Below, in pieces: positions 35,799 through 43,281 of a stretch of DNA of 58,052 nt (the stretch's first letter is position 1; each line of letters opens with the position of its first letter). The stretch is from Prevotellaceae bacterium UBA6417. Lineage in GTDB: Bacteria > Bacteroidota > Bacteroidia > Bacteroidales > Bacteroidaceae. A program made the translations under genes and the position numbers. Under the pieces are notes generated by a model. It was not told the DNA's origin. It saw only the letters and a list, made by a program, of their open reading frames with translations, and ran no database searches. Location: the NCBI GenBank assembly GCA_002439755.1, contig DJPH01000042.1, forward strand, positions 1 through 58,052, given 5' to 3'.

Positions 35799-37082
35799 TT
35801 ATTCGTTGGCGTTAAGGAAGTCGGAAACCGCATGTTTCATTCCGTGTGGGCCGTAATCGCCGAGAGCCTTGTGGGCTATTTGCTTCGAGGGGTCGGTGAC
35901 GTGGTCTATCGGCTCGCCTGTCTCATTCTTATAGTCGGTTGGGAGCATATTGGCTATAGAGTGAGGCCAGTTCTTATTAGCCAAGATGTTGCGATACATG
36001 ATAACTATGACGCTACCGATGGGCTTGCCATCAACATCAAGTTTGTCTTTGTCCCATACAAAAAGATTCCAATGTTTTCCTGCTTTGTTGAGTTTTTCAA
36101 TCTTTGTTTGTATGTCGTTTAACTTTGGATTCTGTTTCAAGCAAACAGCAAATGAAGTTTTTTCGTTTTCTGCGGTGTTTGCGGCTTTGTCGAAAATGGA
36201 ATAATAGGAGCGTGTATTTGATGCAGAACCTAAGCAGATTGACCAATAGCGTGCAGCGGCTGTCGGGTAACCTTCGGGCCGTTGTGGTATGGGAACTGGT
36301 ATAAAACTGAATGTCAGCACGGAATCTTCTGTCAAATGGGTTCGTGCATAAAGGTAGCTTGTGGAATTGTTGGGATAATATCGGCTGCTCGGAGCAAGGA
36401 AAAACGGAACATCTTGCTTGTAGTCGGAGACTTGTGTGAATACTTTTCCGGTTACCTTGTAGACATTGGATGTGATACGTTGGGGAACTGCAACTTCTTT
36501 GAGTGTTCTGATATCAATGGCGCGAATCAAGGGCAAGACCACACCACCGTATTCATCGCTATTTCCCTTGCTGTCTTGTCCCAAGTAATGGCGGATGCAG
36601 ACTGCAAGTTTGTTTACCCCGGAATCTATGCGGCAAATGTTTTTTGATGGAAGTTTTTTTACCTGTTCTTCTGTCATTGCAGGTGGAATCAGGTAAATAG
36701 TAAAATTGTTGATTTTGTTTGAAGTCACGCAGAAAGGATTCTCGCTGCCATCGTCGGGCTTTATTTCAACATCATTCATGCCACCGATGGCCGAACCCGT
36801 TTCATCGTTGTATAGCGAGAAGCTGAAATAGCGGGCATAGGGAAATTGTCCTTCAAAGCAGAGTGCCACGTTCGGGTTTTCAGCCACGTTATAGGTATAC
36901 TCCCAATAGTTACTGTAAAGGTCCGGATATGCTCCCAATACTTCCCCATTGCCTTTGAGGGTCGCGCTCCATTGGTCGGACGCTCCAGGGCAGATGACGT
37001 GGTTGTTGTCAGAATTGTCACTATCGGAACAGCTCCATAGAAGTATAGGTGCGATTATTGCAGTTAGCAGAAATATTCTCAT
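35799..37082 (-). CDS. Lipoprotein of unknown function
   Basis: Exported lipoprotein of 427 residues with lipobox ILLWSC (Cys18) followed by SDSDNSDN. The stretch PYARYFSFSLYNDETGSAIGG and DDGSENPF is reminiscent of the DUF1254/DUF1214-like proteins, but I cannot assign it with confidence. No enzymatic motif is visible. It has its own -7 box (37099-37106, minus), and no recognised gene partner; the CNNM gene follows after 106 nt on the same strand. Confidence 0.6.
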   Translation of the reverse strand: MRIFLLTAIIAPILLWSCSDSDNSDNNHVICPGASDQWSATLKGNGEVLGAYPDLYSNYWEYTYNVAENPNVALCFEGQFPYARYFSFSLYNDETGSAIGGMNDVEIKPDDGSENPFCVTSNKINNFTIYLIPPAMTEEQVKKLPSKNICRIDSGVNKLAVCIRHYLGQDSKGNSDEYGGVVLPLIRAIDIRTLKEVAVPQRITSNVYKVTGKVFTQVSDYKQDVPFFLAPSSRYYPNNSTSYLYARTHLTEDSVLTFSFIPVPIPQRPEGYPTAAARYWSICLGSASNTRSYYSIFDKAANTAENEKTSFAVCLKQNPKLNDIQTKIEKLNKAGKHWNLFVWDKDKLDVDGKPIGSVIVIMYRNILANKNWPHSIANMLPTDYKNETGEPIDHVTDPSKQIAHKALGDYGPHGMKHAVSDFLNANE

Positions 37083-37098
37083 GATTGCTTTTTGCCTG

Positions 37099-37106
37099 CA
37101 AAGTTA
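37099..37106 (-). promoter_or_regulatory. -7 promoter box of the unknown lipoprotein gene
   Basis: Minus-strand TAACTTTG followed by CAGGCAAAAAG, 16 nt before the start codon. The sequence after the box is almost identical to that at 79-96 upstream of the Ca-ATPase gene. Confidence 0.55.
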
Positions 37107-37189
37107 AGACAAAATCTTCAATGTGCTGAGTGATAGAATCTAAAAAACACCATTTGTTTAGGTGGAATATCGGCATGGCGGTTATTGTG

Positions 37190-37226
37190 GAACGGGTGCG
37201 AAAGCTGCATAACTTCGCACCCGTTC
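37190..37226 (-). terminator. Hairpin after the LRR protein gene
   Basis: GAACGGGTGCGAA (37190-37202) pairs exactly with TTCGCACCCGTTC (37214-37226). The 13-bp GC-rich stem lies 20 nt beyond the stop of the LRR gene. A T-run is lacking on the minus strand, so it may need a different termination mode or act as 3'-end stabiliser. Confidence 0.5.
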
Positions 37227-37246
37227 TATGGCAGTTATAAGAGAGG

Positions 37247-38386
37247 TTATTTATAGAATTTCTTTTTGCCTTTCTGTATATAGATGCCTTTATTGGGGTG
37301 TTTTGTCCTACGTCCGGATAAATCGGTATAGCCGGAGTCTGTAGTTTCGGCAGTTGCAATGCTGATGCCTGTGGTTGTTTTGGCTTTGTGTTTTAAATCT
37401 GCATTTTCTGCGATGATTTCTGAAGGCAGATATGCCTGGTTTTTGCCGATGTATGTTCCGGCGGAAACAGGTTCAAAAGTGGTAAACCCGGTCTTTCCTG
37501 CAGAAATGACATTGCTGAGTACATAGAACTGGCCGTTATTATCTACTTTCTTGGGCTTTAATGTTCCTGCCAGCAGATTCCCTGTTGTGTCTGTTGCAGC
37601 ATCTGGTGAAATGGAGGTAGTTGATAGTGTGATGTCGCTGTTGGCTCTCCCTTTGATAATTACGGCTGTTCCTGCCGGGATGATATTGCCGCGTAATTCT
37701 GTAAATGAGGATTTTATGCTGTTTTTCTTTATGAAATATGCAACGGCATCTGCTGTTTCAATTTTTACGTCCTTGTCAATGCAGAAAGATGCCCAACCTG
37801 TGGCTTTGGTAGTGACATGAAGTTTGAGCCCGTTTACATATTTTGCCCAAGCAGTGTAGTCACTACCTTTTGGAGTGTTGATGGTCACACCGGTAGCTAT
37901 GTCACGAAACAGGTTTCTGCCTTTTGCATCGCTGTTCCAGAATCCTTGTGCTTTCATGGCAAGGTTGTTGATTGTTCTTAGGTTCTTGCAACCGGTAAAC
38001 GGCCCGGACGAGTAGACGGTCTTTTCCTGTGATGTGGATGTGTAGATATAATTTACGGTTGATGGAATTGTCAGCGTTTCTAATGTGCTGCACCATTGGA
38101 AGGCATAACCATGTATTGAGGTGACGCTGTACGTTTTCCCATTGTTGGCTACCGTTTCGGGTATTACAATGTCCTTGGCGGTCAGATCGGCTCCTGACAC
38201 TGAAACGGTATTGCTCCCTGTAATGGTGTAGACGAGCGGAGCTACGTAAAAGGTGTTGTTGGCATTGTAGTAACGGGCGTGAAAGAAATCGAATTTGTAC
38301 TTATCGAAATTCGTTCCTTCAAATCTGGTGGCAGCTATCGAAGCGATGCTGCATGTAATGCATAGAAGTAGTAAAAGTTTTTTCAT
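37247..38386 (-). CDS. Secreted BspA-like leucine-rich-repeat protein
   Basis: Exported protein of 379 residues with signal peptide MKKLLLLLCITCSIASIAA. The middle part has BspA-type (LRR_5) repeats: DIVIPETVANNGKTYSVTSI, GYAFQWCSTLETLTIPSTVN and FTGCKNLRTINNLAM. Residues about 215-330 form a beta-rich module found in Prevotella and Bacteroides surface proteins (WASFCIDKDVKIE ... GTAVIIKG). The C-terminus SGRRTKHPNKGIYIQKGKK is a common tail motif of secreted Bacteroidales proteins, perhaps a sorting signal. An adhesin-like role is inferred from the repeat family. Confidence 0.8.
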   Translation of the reverse strand: MKKLLLLLCITCSIASIAATRFEGTNFDKYKFDFFHARYYNANNTFYVAPLVYTITGSNTVSVSGADLTAKDIVIPETVANNGKTYSVTSIHGYAFQWCSTLETLTIPSTVNYIYTSTSQEKTVYSSGPFTGCKNLRTINNLAMKAQGFWNSDAKGRNLFRDIATGVTINTPKGSDYTAWAKYVNGLKLHVTTKATGWASFCIDKDVKIETADAVAYFIKKNSIKSSFTELRGNIIPAGTAVIIKGRANSDITLSTTSISPDAATDTTGNLLAGTLKPKKVDNNGQFYVLSNVISAGKTGFTTFEPVSAGTYIGKNQAYLPSEIIAENADLKHKAKTTTGISIATAETTDSGYTDLSGRRTKHPNKGIYIQKGKKKFYK

Positions 38387-38470
38387 GCTGCATATGTTTT
38401 TAGTGTATTGTTATTTTTCTGTGCCCTGAAATATTGGCAGGCGCATGCAAGTCTTTGGAATCAGCAGTCG

Positions 38471-38478
38471 CAAAGATA
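38471..38478 (-). promoter_or_regulatory. -7 promoter box of the LRR gene
   Basis: Minus-strand TATCTTTG, exact TAnnTTTG, 85 nt before the start codon at 38386. Confidence 0.45.
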
Positions 38479-38604
38479 TGAATTTTTTGATGAAAGAGAT
38501 ACTGTTGCTGCAGCTTTTGTTCTTTTTATGGCCAACTATTTTATCCGTGTAGCTCCGTTATTTGGCTGAATAATGGGATATAGGAGCAATAATCATGGAA
38601 TTTG

Positions 38605-38635
38605 TTGGTGCTATCGTTAAAACTCTTTATATTTG
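38605..38635 (+). promoter_or_regulatory. Promoter of the large lipoprotein gene
   Basis: TTG at 38605-38607 and TATATTTG at 38628-38635 are separated by 20 nt, matching the Bacteroidetes promoter. The start codon is at 38715. Confidence 0.55.
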
Positions 38636-38714
38636 CAGATGGAATAAGATTTGTTTAACCTCTGCAAATCGTATTTGACGTTTTTATGTCCAATTATATT
38701 AGCTCAACTATCAA

Positions 38715-40613
38715 ATGAATTACAAAATGTTTCGATTGGCGGCAATGGTGCCGTTATTAACTTGCGTAGCAATGCTTTTTTCATGTAAAGACGATGACAA
38801 GGAACCCGTAAATATTATTGAAGAAGTTGCGGATGATATTGATTCGCTTGAAGTTAAGTCGCAACTTAAGACATATGTCTTTTCTTATGACTATTCTGAA
38901 AGTGCAATGTCGATATTAAATAGAGTGGAGAATAAGGCTTTGTCGCTTGATGATGATGTCAAGACTGTTGTTTTGCATGATGGGTGTGTTTCGTCTTTTA
39001 AGGATGTGGATTATTATAGGATAGCGACAACTTTCCTTTCAGGTGGTAATGTGGTCATTTGTGAACCGACGCGTGAAAACATGAGTTCGTTTCTCATACG
39101 GCTTGGCGAAGTCGGCCGTAAGATGTACGGTGACAGCCTGTATCGTGATAAAATCAAGTATATATCACAATTGGCCATGCAACGTCTTTCTTTTCTCAAT
39201 AAGGGGAAAGATGGCATTGTGGAACCGCTCTTTCATGACAGCATCAATTCCGGCAATGCCTTATGCGATGTCATTGCGCTCAGAGGAGCCGATTACTATA
39301 TAATTGGAAATTTGGATAATCATGCCAATCAGAAAAATATAATAACAGAGGAAGAAGTGGATTCGGAAACCGGAGAAGTATTGCAGTCTTCCCGTGATGA
39401 GCAACAAGTTGCAGCCTCCTTGTCGGAAGGCAACTATGGTTTGCATGCGGATGGATTGGCGGAGTGGCTTGACGGCCAATCCAACTTTTCCAATGACTAT
39501 GCACAGCTGATGAATAAAGGAAAGAAAATGCTGAAAGCTCAGAACGGCAGCAGTGACCTTGATCAGATAACCAATGCCCAACACATCATCTATAGTTTCA
39601 ATGCCAATTTTGGAAGTTATCACAGTGCACCTGTGAAGCTCAGCTATGAGGTCTGGGCTGTCAATGACACGCAGGGAACCGACTATTATCTCGTGCATCA
39701 AGAAGTGCGCAGTGAGAACAGCAAACTGCGTTGTGGCCCTGACGATAAAATCAGATGGAAATCGGGCTGGAAGGCCAAAAATGATTTTGGCGGTGATTAT
39801 TGCTATGGCCCATATATGGTCAAATTGGGGACGCAGAATACTCCCAATGTATCGGATGCCCAGGTGGAACATGTATCACCGACCAATAGCATAAGCGGCA
39901 AGACAGATTATTCGGTAGGCATTAATTGGGGCATCAGCGCGGCTTTTGCTTTCAGCAAGTCTCCGAATGCCAATGTGACGGGCAGCGTGAACTTGACAAA
40001 GAACTGGACCTACAGCATTCCTGACCTGGGCTCTACCTTCTCCTATAACGGCAACAGCCCTAAGTGGGAGTATGTGGCCGGAACGATTCCAAAGGGACAT
40101 AACAAGACGCCTGATACGCATGATATAGCACGCGATATCATGCGCAAGGATTGCACGGTGGGACATAGCTGGGTCTGGAAAATACCTAATGCCAACACAA
40201 CATATAAGTTTACGGCAAAGACATGGATAGATATCCAGGGTTTTTGGTTCAAGCATGGTTTCTTTAAGGGCAAGACTCATTATCGCACGCAAAGTTCCAG
40301 CAGCTCTGTTTCGTTTGACCTTTTGCCTCCGCCACGTTACGAGCAGGAATGGATGATGGAAATGTATCCGTATGATAAGGAAACGTCCGACTATCTGAAA
40401 GAGCTTTTCCCACAGTACTGGGGGCTTTCGTTCTCGCTTTATACTGTTGAGGAAAACGACCGTACGACTATCAGAAGTAAAATTGACGAAATGATTTACG
40501 TGTTGCAGTGCAATCGTTTGATTTTGTCGGCTAAAGGAGTGAAATCGTTTACGCTTCGCTGGAAACTGTTGCGTTCGGTCCTGCCCGAGTATACGTACGA
40601 CTTTTATTTGTAA
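38715..40613 (+). CDS. Large lipoprotein, possible leukocidin-like pore-forming protein
   Basis: Exported protein of 632 residues with a lipobox ending LLTCVAMLFSC (Cys24) and the charged KDDDKEP stretch that follows. Residues about 45-270 are mixed alpha/beta without a family I recognise. From about 290 the protein is beta-rich; around residue 395-450 there is a Ser/Thr/Gly-rich alternating stretch (TDYSVGINWGISAAFAFS, NVTGSVNLTKNWTYSIPDL) that recalls the pre-stem strands of leukocidin/alpha-hemolysin-type toxins, and the C-terminus has aromatic strands. This similarity is by eye only. The typical MACPF signature is absent. It stands alone between an LRR gene and a GH2 gene. Alternative: a surface lipoprotein with carbohydrate-binding beta domains. 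Confidence 0.5.
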   Translation: MNYKMFRLAAMVPLLTCVAMLFSCKDDDKEPVNIIEEVADDIDSLEVKSQLKTYVFSYDYSESAMSILNRVENKALSLDDDVKTVVLHDGCVSSFKDVDYYRIATTFLSGGNVVICEPTRENMSSFLIRLGEVGRKMYGDSLYRDKIKYISQLAMQRLSFLNKGKDGIVEPLFHDSINSGNALCDVIALRGADYYIIGNLDNHANQKNIITEEEVDSETGEVLQSSRDEQQVAASLSEGNYGLHADGLAEWLDGQSNFSNDYAQLMNKGKKMLKAQNGSSDLDQITNAQHIIYSFNANFGSYHSAPVKLSYEVWAVNDTQGTDYYLVHQEVRSENSKLRCGPDDKIRWKSGWKAKNDFGGDYCYGPYMVKLGTQNTPNVSDAQVEHVSPTNSISGKTDYSVGINWGISAAFAFSKSPNANVTGSVNLTKNWTYSIPDLGSTFSYNGNSPKWEYVAGTIPKGHNKTPDTHDIARDIMRKDCTVGHSWVWKIPNANTTYKFTAKTWIDIQGFWFKHGFFKGKTHYRTQSSSSSVSFDLLPPPRYEQEWMMEMYPYDKETSDYLKELFPQYWGLSFSLYTVEENDRTTIRSKIDEMIYVLQCNRLILSAKGVKSFTLRWKLLRSVLPEYTYDFYL

Positions 40614-40684
40614 GGACGGTTAATTCATGCCGTTTATGCCTGTATCGCTTTATTGCATAATACAGGTGTGAACGGCATGAAACA

Positions 40685-43096
40685 TTAAATGGTCTTTATG
40701 TCTATGGAGCTTTCCAGTCCGCGTTTCACGTTTCTTACGTGCAGGGTTGCAGTGCCTTTTGATTTGCCCGACTGTATGATGACTACAAGCCGGCCGCTGA
40801 ACAGCTTCATGCAAGGCTGTGTGAACGGTTCAAGTGAGGTTGCATCACCGTTGCATGCAGCTTTGAATGTGCCGTTGCCGGTGACTCTGAAAGTCAGTTC
40901 GTCTGTAAGGGTAGGGCAGGGTGTGCCGTCTTTGTCCACCATTTCGATGGTGACGAAGCTGAGGTCGTTGCCGTCAGCCTGTATTGTCTTGCGGTCGGCT
41001 GTGAGCCTGAATGCTGCAGGTTCTCCTGCCGTGCGGATGGTCTGTTCTCCGGCTTTGTCGCCATTGTCGTTGTATGCCACTACTTTTAGTTCTCCGGGTT
41101 CATAGACAACGTCATTCCATCGCAGGCGGTAGCAGTCCAGACGTGTGTTTTTCTGTTTGAATTTGCGCCCCCGGCTCTTGCCGTTGATGAACAGTTCTGC
41201 CGATGGATAGCTTGTATAGCAGTAGACGGGCGTCACCTGTTTCTCTCTGCCCGGCCATGTCCAGTGTGGCAGGATGTGCAGGGTGGGGGAGCCGGTCTGC
41301 CAGTGTGAACGATAGAGGTAGTAACGGTCTTTGGGCAGCCCGGCAAGGTCTACTATGCCGAAATAGCTGCTCCGTGACGGCCATTGGTCATCATAGGGCG
41401 TCGGTTCGCCGAGATAGTCGAAGCCTGTCCATACAAATTCGCCTATTGTCCACAGTTCGTTATCCTGCATGGCCCAGTCATCGTCGGGCAGGTTGCTCCA
41501 AGAGCAGTATTCGGTGTCATAGCTTGAGCATTGTCTGTCGGGATATTTGATGCCTGTTCCTGTCTTGGCCGGAAACTTGTAAACGCCGCGGCTGCTTACC
41601 GTTGATGCTGTTTCTGAGCCGAGGATGAAGCCTTGGCGTATATTATCTATGTTAGGCTTGTAGAGGTGGACACGGTAGTTGAACCCCGGAATGTCGAGTG
41701 CGTCAAAGAAACCACTTTTTATGTCTTCATCAGGCCTGTCGGCTCCGCAGGTGACAAAGCGTGTCGGGTCAAGCGTGTGGCAATAGTCGCGCATCAGCCT
41801 TGCGCGTTCTGCTCCTTCTTTTGAGCCTTGTTCGGGTATCTCGTTGCCGATGCTCCACATCACGATGGACGGATGGTTGCGATGCCCGAGTATGAGGTTG
41901 CGCAGATCCTTGCGCCACCATTCATCAAAGAATCGGTTATACCCGTTTTTTACCTTTGGAGATTTCCACCCGTCAAAGCTTTCTGCCATGACCATCATGC
42001 CCATTGAGTCGCACACATCCATCTGCATTTGTGAAGGCATGTTGTGAGCTGTGCGTATGGCATCTGCACCCATATCCTTCATTATGCGTATCTGGCGGAT
42101 GATGGCTGCCTTGTTTACGGCTGCACCCAGCGGTCCGAGGTCGTGATGTAAGCACACCCCTTTGAATTTACGGCTTATGCCGTTGAGCACGAAGCCTTTC
42201 TCTTTGGATACGGATATGGTGCGTATGCCCACTTTCTGTACGGTGTTGTCAAGCAGTTTGTTGCCACGATACAGGCAAATCTTGAGCGTATACAGATATG
42301 GCGTTTCGGGGCTCCACAGTTCGGGGCCTGCTATGTCAATCTGTCCATGTGCCGCACCTGTGTTCTGAAGGTCCGACTTCCGGATGGCCACTATTTTGCC
42401 TTTTGCATCATAGAGTAAGAATTTTACATATAAGTTCTTTGTCTTATGTGCGGTTTCGGCCGTGTTTGAAAGGTTGTTCAGATGCATGTCTATGGCTACC
42501 GATGCTTTATCTTTCGTTGCAGACAGGGTGCGGAAGAATGTGCCCCATGGGTCGATGCTTTCTTCGCCGGTACATATCAGCCTGACGGGTCGGTATAGTC
42601 CTGCACCGGGATACCACCGGCTGCTCTCCTCTTGGTTGGTGAGTGTCACTTTCACCTCGTTGTTGCCGGGCCTGACAAGCGGCGTTATGTCGAGGCGGAA
42701 AGCGCTGTAGCCATATGCCCAATGGCCTGCATTCTTGCCGTTGACATATACGGTTGGCTCTGCCATTGCTCCGTCGAAGTAGATTTCGGTGTGCCGATAG
42801 CCTTTGGGGAGTGTAAACGTTGTCTTGTAGATGCCTTTGCCTATCCATGGCAGGGCACCGCTTCTGCCGGAGTGTTCGGAGGCGTGTGTCTCGCCGTTTT
42901 CTTTGATTTGAGTCACTTGCAAGTCCCATTTCTTGTCAAACGGGCCGCTGATAGCCCAGTCGTGAGGCACGTCTACTTGTTCCCAAGTGCTGCCATTGTG
43001 TGAAAAATCCCACTTGTCAAGGTTGGTTTCCTGTCTCACTTGTGCCATTCCGGCCACGGTCATGGCAAGCGCCAATGTCAGTAATTTGTATTTCAT
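40685..43096 (-). CDS. Secreted glycoside hydrolase family 2 (beta-galactosidase-like)
   Basis: Exported enzyme of 803 residues (signal peptide ending near MAQV). Order of domains: sugar-binding jelly roll (about 25-175; VPHDWAISGPF), immunoglobulin-like GH2 domain (180-295), TIM barrel (300-590), then Ig-like C-terminal domains including a DUF4982-like unit (around 605-675) and a Big-type fold. The catalytic acid/base is Glu419 in MWSIGNEIPE and the nucleophile Glu495 in LGSETAST. Family GH2 includes beta-galactosidase, beta-mannosidase and beta-glucuronidase; the DUF4982 architecture is most frequent among beta-galactosidases of Bacteroidetes. It is divergent from a GH3 gene. Confidence 0.9.
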   Translation of the reverse strand: MKYKLLTLALAMTVAGMAQVRQETNLDKWDFSHNGSTWEQVDVPHDWAISGPFDKKWDLQVTQIKENGETHASEHSGRSGALPWIGKGIYKTTFTLPKGYRHTEIYFDGAMAEPTVYVNGKNAGHWAYGYSAFRLDITPLVRPGNNEVKVTLTNQEESSRWYPGAGLYRPVRLICTGEESIDPWGTFFRTLSATKDKASVAIDMHLNNLSNTAETAHKTKNLYVKFLLYDAKGKIVAIRKSDLQNTGAAHGQIDIAGPELWSPETPYLYTLKICLYRGNKLLDNTVQKVGIRTISVSKEKGFVLNGISRKFKGVCLHHDLGPLGAAVNKAAIIRQIRIMKDMGADAIRTAHNMPSQMQMDVCDSMGMMVMAESFDGWKSPKVKNGYNRFFDEWWRKDLRNLILGHRNHPSIVMWSIGNEIPEQGSKEGAERARLMRDYCHTLDPTRFVTCGADRPDEDIKSGFFDALDIPGFNYRVHLYKPNIDNIRQGFILGSETASTVSSRGVYKFPAKTGTGIKYPDRQCSSYDTEYCSWSNLPDDDWAMQDNELWTIGEFVWTGFDYLGEPTPYDDQWPSRSSYFGIVDLAGLPKDRYYLYRSHWQTGSPTLHILPHWTWPGREKQVTPVYCYTSYPSAELFINGKSRGRKFKQKNTRLDCYRLRWNDVVYEPGELKVVAYNDNGDKAGEQTIRTAGEPAAFRLTADRKTIQADGNDLSFVTIEMVDKDGTPCPTLTDELTFRVTGNGTFKAACNGDATSLEPFTQPCMKLFSGRLVVIIQSGKSKGTATLHVRNVKRGLESSIDIKTI

Positions 43097-43122
43097 AAGT
43101 TTTTCTTTCGGCTGTTTGGCTG

Positions 43123-43130
43123 TAAAGTTA
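43123..43130 (-). promoter_or_regulatory. Weak -7-like box of the GH2 gene
   Basis: Minus-strand TAACTTTA differs from TAnnTTTG at the last base and lies 26 nt before the start codon. Confidence 0.3.
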
Positions 43131-43244
43131 CGGAAAATGAGTTGAATAAGAGTGATGCCCGATTGTTTTCTTTTGAAAAACGGTTTTGTTTGTGTTTTTG
43201 TGAAGGTATTGAATGGATTTGCATTTGTTTTGCCTGCAAATTGT

Positions 43245-43252
43245 TACCTTTG
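43245..43252 (+). promoter_or_regulatory. -7 promoter box of the GH3 gene
   Basis: TACCTTTG matches the consensus and is 29 nt before the ATG at 43282. TTTG sequences upstream give spacers of 17 or 23 nt, neither ideal. Confidence 0.6.
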
Positions 43253-43281
43253 CCGGATATATGTAATGAAAAAGAGGAATT

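Larger units (their letters stand above)
38387..38714. other. Divergent intergenic region between LRR and lipoprotein genes
   Basis: This 328-nt stretch holds a minus-strand -7 box for the LRR gene (TATCTTTG, 38471-38478) and a plus-strand promoter for the lipoprotein (38605-38635). Nothing else recognisable was found; it is AT-rich. Confidence 0.45.

Noticed and set aside
38715..40613. MACPF-type toxin (BSAP-like)
   Set aside because: The MACPF signature (W/Y-G-T/S-H-F/Y ... GG) was not found.
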